A stretch of DNA of 64,000 nt from Nelumbo lutea (Eukaryota; Streptophyta; Magnoliopsida; Proteales; Nelumbonaceae). The stretch is from positions 21,878,378-21,942,377 of the forward strand of contig JAKGHH010000008.1 of assembly GCA_022828595.1 (NCBI GenBank), written 5' to 3'. Each line of letters starts with the position of its first letter. Position 1 is the stretch's first letter. The position numbers and the translations under genes were made by a program. Of the stretch, positions 47,937-59,900 are shown one piece after another. The notes under the pieces are model-generated. The model made no database searches and was not told the origin of the DNA. It saw nothing but the letters and a program-made list of their open reading frames with translations.

Positions 47937-50900
47937 ATGAGACGCTCCTCAACCAGGAAAACCGGGCCTGCAAATCCCGCGTCGTCCATGAATTCCTCGG
48001 CGACTGATATCTTTCGCTCTGGTAATCGATCTTCCTCCTTTTTTTTCCCTTTAATTGGGATTCATTTTGAGCATTTGATATCTGTATCTGGTATAACTTT
48101 GGCAATTCAGTTTACTTTTACATTGTAATTGGTTTTTCTTATTTGTTTCTTTATTCAATTTGATAATAGCTTGTAATGATATTTATTTGAAAAAAATAGA
48201 ATTCTTTTGGGCCTTTTATGGGTTGAATTGGTGATTCAGATCCATTTTTCGGTTTCTTCTTATCTATGCTTGAGATTAGAGGTAGATTTTTCTCCCTAAC
48301 GATCATTGAAATTTCAAATAGTAAATCATTCAGTATGGGTGCTTGTTGATTTATCTCATATCCTCCCAGCAAATTCGTAGTTCAGGGCCTTCAGACTATT
48401 CGGAAAACAAAGAGACCAAAATCTGCCCCTTCAATTGCCTTTAAATAAGGTTTCTTCAATCCTTCCTGACCTTAATAGTGGTTATATTGCAGTTTCCGTT
48501 GCCGAAAAATCTTGTTGTGGTAATCAGTTTGAAGAGAGCAAGGTTTAAATTTTAAAATGTTGGTGTCGATGGAAATATGGTTATCTAAATATAGGAAATA
48601 TGTTGGAAACGTGGGAAATGTCATATTGTAAAAATTATAGACATGGTTGAAACGTTTTGAAATATGCAAGATATAGAATGCTATTTTACATAATAATAAA
48701 AGGTGCATAGGTAGGCCCTTTTTAAGTAAAATTATATGCTAAGATGTTGTCCTGTAAGCTTTAAGATTCAAAACTACATGATAAAGTGAATTCAAGAAAA
48801 AATTAAACTCATATAAAGTGTAAATGGTTCTAATAGATCAACCAAATAATTTATTATACAATAAAAACTAAGGTTTAACTTTATGTTTGAAAAGAATTTT
48901 GAGCTGGCTCAAAGTGGTAATCATGTTCGTTGGGCAGGCATTAACACTGCTACACAACATCTAAAATATTGCCACCAATTTATGTTATAATACTATCTCT
49001 AGTATTCCGCATAGCATTGGTAGTTTCCATTGTGGACTGTGTCGATTACAGTAATATTTCGTGTGAATACCCATGGAAATGGAAATATGTCATGGAAATA
49101 TGTGGACATTTTAAACCATGGAGAGGAAAACACCACCTTGCCCCTTTAGCTTATGTTCCATATAAGATAGTAAGATCCTTCTTTTGACCATGAATAAGGT
49201 GAAGGAATGGTTTACTTGTTTAGCATGGGCCGTTGTTCCTTTAGCTTATGTTCCTTATTTGGTACTGGACTATCTTGTCCAATTTGTAGTAGAAGAATTT
49301 GGGGTCATATTTCCAGGTTGGAATAAGATATCATCATATCAACTTACTGTACTTTGAGGGTACAAATGTGTACATGTGAACACTGGTCTCACATCCTTAG
49401 AAAAACTCATTTACAACATTAACTCTTGGTATTTTTGTGATAATTATCTTGCAGTTCTCATTGTTAAATTATGATAAAAACATGGGGCTGAATTATTAGG
49501 CCTGAGGACATTAATAGAATTTTAGGGTTTGAAGGAGTGGCTATGAAAAGTAGCTTCCTTCTGCATGGAAGAATTAGTTATGGTTTACATCATGTCTGTT
49601 GACTTTCTTTAACACAAAAAAGTTGAGGTAGTTCTCCTGTTGAAACATGCATAGACCAGGAAAATTTAGTGTGTTAGTTTTACTCAACAAATGGCCTGCC
49701 TTCTTCTCTTAGTGAGTTCCTTTCTATGGCTCTTATCTTTCTGTTTTGAGCAACATATCAATTGGAGATACGAAAGCCTTATTGTGGGTTTGACATAACT
49801 TTATATTTGGGACCATTATTGGGGTTGCTGAATTGCTTAACCTGAGGAAATGGTTCTTCAGTATGCAACATTCCATGATCATTCTTGGTTGGAACTAAGA
49901 CAGAACTAAGTGACTAAGGGCTGTCTGGTAATAACTGAAGTTGCTGAACTGAATGACTTTTTGCTTTGTCTTTAGTATTTTTGGTGTCTTAGGATGGCCA
50001 TTAACTTGTGTCCTGATTTTGAGGGGTCAAATCTCATATGTTCTTAATGACTTAAAGGTTGTTTGGAACTGTGATGTGCATTCATGTTTAGAGTCTATAT
50101 AAGCTCCATGTGGGCATTTTGACTTCATAGTACCAAAATCATGTTTGCTTGGGCAGGTTTAACTTGAAATGTTTTTATCACCCTTTACATCGGGTTATGT
50201 GCATGGGGGGGGGGGGGGGCTGGGTGAACATCTTTTGGTGTTTCCTCCGATGCTATAATTCAGGTACAAATGTTGAGACTGAAACACCAAGGCACAAAGT
50301 ACCTACTTAGGTGTCATTAGACAGTTTTTAGTTAGCCATGTACAAATGGATCTTTTTGATAAATAAATTGATTTATTATTGTAACAAGGAGAATACTGAT
50401 ACAAGTTTTTTTGGAGAGGCGTGAACTGCGTACTCTCCTTAGCAAAAACAAAAACAAACTACAATTGAGTCCAGAGCATTGGCTGCCCCGTGCTTGGCTA
50501 AGTAATCTGCCAGAGCATTGGCTGACCTCCCAACCCATTGTATTCTTACAGTCAAACACCTTGTTAGCCATTTAAACCTCTTAATTTCGTACTTATAACA
50601 CCACACTACAGATTCTGGATTCTGTAGCCAGCCCACTACCACCTTGGAGTCACCCTCAATTAACAACTGTACTACTCCTAGCTGATTTGCAAGCTGTACA
50701 CATTGAATTGCAGCCAACGGCTCCGCCCTAGTGGAGTCTCCAACTCCTAAGGGATCTGAGTAGAGAAACACCACATTTCCATTCCATGTACAAATGTCGA
50801 GACCAAATATTTTGTGCATCCAATGTATTTGAGCAAGTTATGGTAATTTTACCAACAGGGTATCGGTTAATGATGGGATTTGGGTTTTAGTAATTTTGTT

Positions 50901-53900
50901 TTTATTAGGACATCTTCTTAGGTTTAAGTTAGGGTTTTATTTCTTATAAATAATTTTTATTGGGAATTTTTTTTGATAGATTACTATATAATTGTTATTA
51001 GAGGAATTTCAAATAACTTTATGATTGGATGACATTTATGTTATTTCTTTAAGATTTTTATCAATTTTCTCTTGTGGATTAAAGATTTTTCTCATGGGAA
51101 CAAGACAGTGATCTTCTTCTTATTCTTCTCTTTTTCACGCTTACTGCCACATTAAAAGGTCAGAGACGCATTTCCAAATGGCAAATAACTACAATGGATA
51201 GAAAGGTATTTCACCACCTCCCCATCATTGAGGCACAGCCAATAACCATGTAGCAACAAGCACCATTTGTCACTTTTGGAGCATTTACTAAATATTAATC
51301 TTCCGATTACTAACCTCTTAGAAGTACGTCTTCTGGAGCTGAAATCTCCTAACCATTATTTATGTGAATGTGATAAGATTGTTATCTGTTTTAGTTATCA
51401 AATGAGGTTGTATTCTTTTCTTCCAAATGTTTAAATAGATAGTGAAGGGAGTCAAATGGCAATAATTATTTCATTTTGTGTTTGAATTCCTAGGCTTCAA
51501 CAAACTTAACCTGAGCTGCTAAAAACTAGATTAAGAACAGTAAACAAATGCTGAATGGACGATCAGATATGCTCTGCGTTGGTCTCATAATGAAATTTCA
51601 GTATATGCCTAGCCAGTGATTTCATTTTCTATTTTCTTGATGCCTTCACATTATTTTGGTTTTCTTTCTTTTTTTTTGATTGGTAAATTTAATTTTTTTT
51701 GCTTAATGAAAAAGAATATGTGTACATATGCACCAGTTACATCCCAAACAGCTAGAGCTAGTGCCTAGCAGTGAGGCACCTGGCCCATTGCCCATATGTT
51801 ACATAACAAATTTCCCCCAAAAAACTAATCCTGTTTGCCCCTTGTTTGGCTATTGCATCAGTCATATTATTTGCAGATCTTAGGATCCGAGAGAAAGTGG
51901 ATTTTTTTTTTCTTGCTAAATGCCTAGTCTTCCTCATAATGTGTTTGAACCATCACATCCCTTGTTCGCTATTCTTCAACCAGCTTGCAACTTCCTTGTA
52001 ATCCCATTTGAGCAGTAGGTTCCTGTAATTTAGTGATTTGGCTATCCTTAAGCCTTTAGGAAGCTAGCAATGCAGATCATATAGAGGTTGCATATCATAT
52101 TGCTCCTGAAAATATTACTAATAGAGGTTACTCATCAAAACTTAATTTTATTTGGGACATCTTTGGTGGGTTCCACAATGCAGTTGAATGCATACACTAC
52201 CGGTCTAGCTGTTGAAGTTGAAGCTGCTCATTTCCGCCTTTTTAGGATTCCATACACAGAATGGTGCAAAAAGTGTAAAACAGAACAGATTGGCAAAACA
52301 AGATTCATGTAACTGATCCCATACAGTTGGGATAAGGCTTGGATGATGATGATGATAATGGGGCAAAAAATTCAGGAGTTTTAACCCAATCTGTCACTTT
52401 CATTGCAATACTGTCTGTAGTACTTCCTTGGATCATGCTCTCAGGTTGAAAATTTTTTCATTCCTTAATTCCAAATTTCCAATAATGTTCACAGGACTGT
52501 TGCTCTTGTGCATCTCTCCACAATATCTTCCCCCTCCTAGGCAAGGTGAAAAACATTGACTTAAAAAACCCCACGCTTGTTAAGCCTTCCTTTCAGTTAA
52601 ACCTTAATCTTGCCAGCTTTGTGGTCATCAACATATTCAAATTCCCTGATATAACCATACTTCTACATAAGAAGGATAAACTTGGTAATTACTTTTTGCA
52701 ATGGTCTTATCATAGTATATTGCCCCCCCCCTGCTTCTCTGCATTGCACATGCTTTTAAGAGCATCATTTATGAAGCTAACTCTCACCATTTTTTCCCAA
52801 CACTTGCTCCTGTAAGCAGAGATCTGTGGCAGCCTCTCTAAGGCCCAAATAGGCTTTCCATGTTTGATTGAAGATTCCATATGAAACCAAAAAGAGAGAA
52901 GCAATTCCAAATGCTAGATGCAAAGGGGCAAGAGATTAGTAAGTGCTAAGTAGTTACTCCACTTAGATTATAAAGAAAGCAGATATATGGGGACACGCAC
53001 CAGTAAGGTCTCCTTTTGTGGAGGGTTTCACAAGTTTTCAGTTTTGGCTGATACACCACTGACCACCCAACAAAAGCCCTAATTTTAGGAGGCACCAGCC
53101 CACTTCAAATGTCTTTAATCAGAAAGTCTTGCACAGTAGTTGAAAGCTGTAGGGGTTTTAAGAGAGAAGCACAGGAAAATGGCCTTGAAGGATGGACAGA
53201 CCATATTCTACAATCAGATTTGGAAGCGTCATGGGAAACTCATTCAATGGAACTCAATAAATTTATAACTTCTTAGACTTCATGATCCTTATGGCTTCTC
53301 CTAAACCCAAAATCCCAGTCAATCATGTTACCAGGGAAAGAAGCAAACTAAGAAATAGGTTAAAGTAGAGAAAAGGAATGGAATATGATCCTTCAAGGGC
53401 TCTTCCCCACCCAAAGGTCTTTCCAAAATAGACAGCATAGCTGATACTCAATAAAACCAGAACAGACTAAAGATTGCTTTCCGAAGAGAGGTCAAGCATG
53501 TCAATCAAATTTTCTTCTTAACCATTGGCATGCATCCCATGGATGTCTACCACCACCACCCTGTGCCAAAGTTTGAAATTGTCTGTTAGGAATCTCCACA
53601 ACATGTTTACGAGAAAAGCTGAAATCTTCACCCCGAATTTACCCATCCTCAAGCTGCCTTGGTCTTTTTCTTGCAACCAAAGCTCTAATTCTAAATACAA
53701 AATGGTAGTAGATGGGTTGGTTGACAAAGGTTGAATTTATGAGCATTATTCTTCTACATAAAGAGATGTAATTTCTTTTCCATGTTGTTAGTTTCTTATT
53801 GAACCTATATAGGACCAGGTTCCAATAGGTATTTGATCTCAAGTTGCCACCTAAGTGAAGATCAAGATGCTTCATAGGCCATTGGGTATTAGTGCACCAC

Positions 53901-56900
53901 AATACTTCAGTGTACCCGCCAGCTCTTACTACCTCATGTTCATACCTGCAATGCAATTTTTGTCTATGTTGATTTTTACATGTGATATTTCCTCATAACA
54001 TTTTATCAGCAACTGTATGTTCCTAACTCTTACCTCCCTCATATAAAGTGATAATGTGTGCAAATTTCAAATTGGTAACCACCATTTCATCTCTCTCTCC
54101 TAATCTCCCAACCTTTAGTCAAACCAAACCTGTCTGCCCTAATGACCAACTTGCCAAGTATATAAACAGTAAGGGTAAAAAGGAATGGAGAAAGGGGGTT
54201 TCCTTGTCTCAATCCTTTTTTATCTGAAGAAAAATCTTTAACAACCTCATTGACCAAGACTAAGTAGTGGCAAGTCTACAAATATTCCGTGATCCTTAAC
54301 CTCCATGTATCTCCAAAATCACACTTCTCTAGGATCTCATCCAAAAAGGGACAAGCCATATGCTGGTGTAGTTTTAGTTTGTATTCTTTGTATGCTGCAT
54401 TAGATTCATTTTGTCTCTTTGTTGTATTTGACCAGTTGTAGAAATCCGAGATGCCATTATTGTTACCTTTAACCATTTAAGGTTGTCTTGTTCAGCCTCA
54501 AGCAAAGCTATTATCAAGGAGTTGGAAAGGATTGACCACCTATTTAACTTGTATGCAAATAGGTCTTCTGGCATGATTGAGTAAGTTTATTCCACCTACA
54601 TATTCGAATTATATCCTGTACTGATATTTTTATGATAAATTTATAAAGGTTTAGATCTTTGAGTTGAGTAAGGGAATATAATTATGATGTTTTCCTTTTG
54701 TTGCTGCATTAAGTTACTGAACTAAGCTCCTTACAGATTTTTACACATTTGTGACTGTGTGGCTTGGAATGTTTAGATTTTTCCAAGTTCTTTGAAAATT
54801 TGGTAATACCAAGAAGTTAGGCCTTGGTCCAAGTAGCACCTCAGTAAATAGGGATAATGTGTCTGAACCCAGTCCAGTTGGAGACAGAATGATTAAGAAA
54901 TTGTTGAATATGGGGATGTGAAGAAATTCTTATTCTACTTCATCGAACATTGCTTTTGATGTTCTCAAACAATGGTAAGTATTCAGATACAGTGCGGCCA
55001 CTTTCCCCCCTTTTCTCACTCAAAAAATATATAAAAAATAAAAGATAAATTATATATATTATTACGTTTAGGCTGGAATTAAGTTGTTGAGGTGTTTGTT
55101 TTAATGTATTGAACCTTGTGTCTTAAACCGAATTTGACGTTTGCTGGATTTCAAATTGCAAATCAAGGTTTGTAGAGTGTTAGATAGATACAATGGCTGA
55201 AAAGTAGGTTAGTTTACTTGAGTTTAAAAGGATTCAGGAAGGGACTGCAGGCTATAACTAGGGCAGGGTCAATTGCTCAGATTCTACAATATGATGTATT
55301 GAGTCGTCCTTAAAGGAGGATTTAAATCTTTTAATAGAGTTTGAGTTAACTCCCAAAAGTAAAGTGTTTCTTGGGAGTTGTTTGATGAGGACATTCATCT
55401 TGGATGAAGAATGCAGCAAGGCCCACTTAATTTTCTTTTGGCATTGTTGCCAAATTTTTTGATGTTTCTAATTCCTAAAAGAAACTATTTGGTGTTGATT
55501 TCTATTCATCTAGGAGTTGATTCCTAGGTTATTCTTTAGATTCCTGTAGAAATAGTGGGCCAGATGGAACATAATCTTTTATGTTTTATTCATTAGTTAG
55601 TTTGAATCATGGGCCTTTAGCCATTTTTTCTTAATAGTTATTGACGACCACCCCATTAAGGCCAATCTTGTAATTGCCATATTAGTTTTTAATTACGATT
55701 AATAAAAGATATTAGGGGCTGGAGAGAGTGGTACATTTGACTCTTCTCTCCTCTCTCATCTTCTGTTCTCTTACTCTCTTGATCTCCTACTACTTCCTTG
55801 CTGTATTTTTCTGATTAAAGGGAAGTTCTTCTATTCCTTTTCTTATTTTGTGGGTCTATCCATTATTACATTGTCGAAGTTTTGTAATGTTAAAAAAGTA
55901 AAGCACTTATGCAAGTGATAATCAGTGATTCAATCATTTGTCCTTTGGATCAAAATTTCACTTATAAGCAGGCCTATGAGAGGTGTAATCAAATGGACTA
56001 GAAACGAATGACCACTTACCTGATTAGTTTCAGATAAAAATAGCACCGCACCACCACCTTTGTGATTTTTAAGAATCTTTTAGCCACCTTTTATTTATTT
56101 TCGATTTTGAACTGTAAGTCCTAAGTGATTGGCCTCACATGGAGAAGAAAAAAACAGAATGTGGTAGCTAGGTCCAGTGTTGAAGCTGAATATAGGGCAA
56201 TGTCTCATGGAGTGGCTGAAACTATGTGGCTAAAAAACTTGTTGAGTGAGTTGGGATTTGCAGTTAATGAACCTATGACCTTATATTGTGATAATAAAGC
56301 AGCCATAAACATTGCTGCTAATCTAGTGCTGTATGATAGAACTAAACACATTGAAGTCGAAAAACATTTTATCAGAGAAAAGGTTGTCAAAGGGGAAGTG
56401 TGTCCCCCTATATCAGTTTTGAAGACCAACTTGCAAACATCTTCACAAAGGGGTTACATCACTTGAGGCATCATGATTTATGTGACAAGTTGGGCATGAT
56501 TGATATCTATGTTCCAACTTGAGGGGGAGTGTTAAAAGTTTGTTAGTACACTTAGATTAGTACCGCAGGGGTACTGTTGTAATTTCTCCCTTTCTTTTAT
56601 TTGTTTATGTCACCCTAATATAAATACTAAAAAGCTGGTGCCGCCAGCCTAACCTTTTGGCTCTCAAATCTTTTTTCTCTCTTTTCTCTTCCTTCTCTTC
56701 TCATCTTTTGGTCAATATTTATTATTTATTATTTTAGATCTTTTTAAGTCTCAGACCTGTGCAAAAAAAAAATAAAAAGTTGAAGGTTAGCTCCATATCT
56801 AGTCTACCTGTCTCAAGTCCCCAGATGGCTAGGACCTATGTTAGGTAAATGACCTTTTCTTTAATGTCCCAAACTTGTGAAGAAAATGCTACATGGCTAA

Positions 56901-59900
56901 TAAATGAGATTCATATCCTTAACACAAGGTCACTTTTAAGCTTTGAGGTATGAACCTGTAAAACATTGTAAAACATTGTTGGGGACCCAGAAAGAAAGAA
57001 CAATGAGCTGAAGGTTTATTCTAGAAGGAAAAAGAAAAAGCCATCTCAGTCTTAGGGACAGCTCAACACAACTGACAATTAATCAAGATTTGGTTACAAG
57101 TAACAAACCAAGAAATCAAGATTAGCTGTAATAAAATGTCGCATGGCTATTACTGAGATATAAAAATAGGTCCTGTATTTTGAGAAGAATAAGAGAAGTT
57201 TTACTGAATTCCTCATTCACTTTCCAATCTCCCTTTGTTCTCTACCATGTTCAATTTAGGAGGCATCTTCTCCCTCGAAAAGAAGCCTGTGTTGGGGTAG
57301 TACCTCAACAAACATGGTTTGTAGGATATTACTACATTGTTTCATAAATTCTACTTGTTTGCAGTTATTATGAATACTGTTGCAATTACTCTTGGTTGAG
57401 TGCTTTCTTAGTAACATTTTTCTCCCATTCATGTGATGCTTTCCATAATGTTCCTTGAAATCCTTGGTACCTGGAGGCAAGGTTTAAAATTTCGATACAA
57501 TACAGCCCGTATCGTATTGTATCTTTGAAAAATAGATACGGGATACGCATAGAAATCGGACGTTTCATATTTTTTCATGCGTATCGGACTTGTATTGGGG
57601 GCGTATCGTAGCGTATCAACAAAAAAGATACGGAAAAAAACTAAAAAAAATTAAAGGAGGAAAGCAAGTTTTTTTCCCCAAAAAAAGCATTCTTTCACCT
57701 CCCAAATGACTCCGAAACTCCAAACTTCATTCCTAGAGTGCTAGATTTGCAAAAGTTTGCAAGAAACAAGTGTGCATCTTTAATTTTTTTAAAGATTTTT
57801 CAAATTTTGAAAAAATATGACAAAAATAGTTAATTTTTTTTTCAATTTTTTATAATATCTCGTTATTTCTTTTTTTTTTCTTGAATGTTTAAATTTATGT
57901 TGATCTACATTTGTTACATTCAAAATCACAATTTTTTTTTGTGTTATCTGTAGATTTATGGAAATTTCATGAAGATATTTGGGGAAAATATAAACTAACA
58001 AAAATTTTGAAAATGTAAGTTTTTTCTCTGCCTATAAAGACTAAATATGTTTTAGGTCTATGGATTTATCTATCATATCCATAGAGCAACTGAAATATAA
58101 TATTTTTAGAATTAAAAAGTAAATTATAATTAATTATATTTTATCATTTGATCACAACAATTGAATATATTATAATTCTATGGATGATCTATCATATCCA
58201 CAGACCAATTGGAATTTCTTCTTTAATAATTTTTTTTATTTTTAGAATTAAAAAATAATTAATTAATTAATTATATTTTACCATTTGATTACAATGATTG
58301 AATATATTATAATTCTATGGGTGATCTATCATATCCACAAAGCAATTGAAATTTCTTCTTTAATAACTATTTTTTGAATATATTATATAATGTTTATTTA
58401 TTTTTTATAACTTTTGGAGATGAATAATAAATAATTATTAATTATATTTTCACATAGAAGTTGTGCCAATGCATGTTTTATGGTTGGATAGGGGAGTTGG
58501 GTTTTTCTCATCCCATAAAACATTAAAACTTAAGAATTACAATTTATAAATTATAGTTAGGCATAGGATTTTTAATGAAATTATAATTAACTACAATATA
58601 TTTCTTCATAAAACCATTAAAATACATTAATTTAATGTATATATGCCTCATTGAGGTCTTATATTTAGTGTTGTTGATGTATTTTTATGATTTATTATTG
58701 TATTTATAGTGTTTCCAAGCGTATCTTAGTTTTTCTCCAATACGTATGCGTATCCCAATGCATCTCTTAAAATTGCCTTTCCTATACACTTGGCGTTTCC
58801 GATACTTGAACCTTGCCTGGAGGTTGATGAGTAGGCTTGTGACTATTTCCTTTGGTGGTATAAAGTTTCTCACATGCATGAATTTTCTTGAACAGCCCTG
58901 AAGGAATAGAGGCACTTTGTTCAGATTTGGAAGTGGATCATACTGATGTTAGAATACTGATGCTGGCTTGGTAAGATTTCTGCTGTAAATGCATTTCTTA
59001 AGGGTTTCCTTCAGTTTTACCACAACATTGCACTGTAAAACTGATAACTTGCACCCATCAGGAAAATGAAAGCTGAAAAGCAAGGCTATTTTACCCTGGT
59101 ATGCCACATAATTCTCTCATGTTCTAATTTTAAAGGACTCAGTAATTGAGTGTTAGTATTATCAATTATTTTTTTATTATTATCCATCTAATGTGGCATT
59201 GTATTATCAATTATTTATCTTGTCCTCCCACAGCATAGCTGCATAGATGGTGTGCATGCAAGGAAGACAAATTTACCTTTGATTGGTTCTCTCTAGTAGA
59301 CATTTTGTATAAAAAATCAAATATGTTCTCGTGGTTATTCACATCTTTGCTAGATAATTGTACAGTTTATTCACCAGTGTTGGAATAGATAAATGCTTAT
59401 TATCATCTGAATTACCTATTTTGGTATTCACATAACCAAAATGGAACCTATCAACTGGTGGATCTAGCCCCTTTGTATTTGTGCTACATAGGATGGTATT
59501 CTGTTGGTTGATCATCTAGGTAAATTAGAATTTTCCTTTCATTTTCTCATTTTCTGATGTGGTGGTTTCAACCATTTTCTTAATAGGATGAGTGGCGACG
59601 AGGCCTAAAAGCACTATGGGCTGACACTAATAGTAAATTAAAGAAGGCACTCCCTGAACTGGAGAAGGAGGTAGTTTGTTCTGGAATATTTATCAGATAT
59701 TCATAAGTTCTTTACTCTTTGTTTTATCCTCCTTGTAATAAGAATGCAGCGGCGCTGATATTTCTTTTATAATCTTAATAGGTTAGGAGGCCGCCAAATT
59801 TTGTGGATTTCTATTCCTATGCATTTCGCTACTGTCTAACAGGTTTCTACGTTGTTTAACACCTGCAGAAAGGAAAAGTTCAGAAATTTGCTCATTAAAA

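Noticed and set aside
51240..51480. Alternative first exon of the DCN1-like gene in intron 1
   Set aside because: No open frame with the right phase and splice signals; exon 1 at 47937 joins exon 2 perfectly.
55230..55900. Solo LTR in intron 2 of the DCN1-like gene
   Set aside because: The CT-rich tail looks LTR-like, but no TG...CA borders, TSD or primer-binding site could be fixed.
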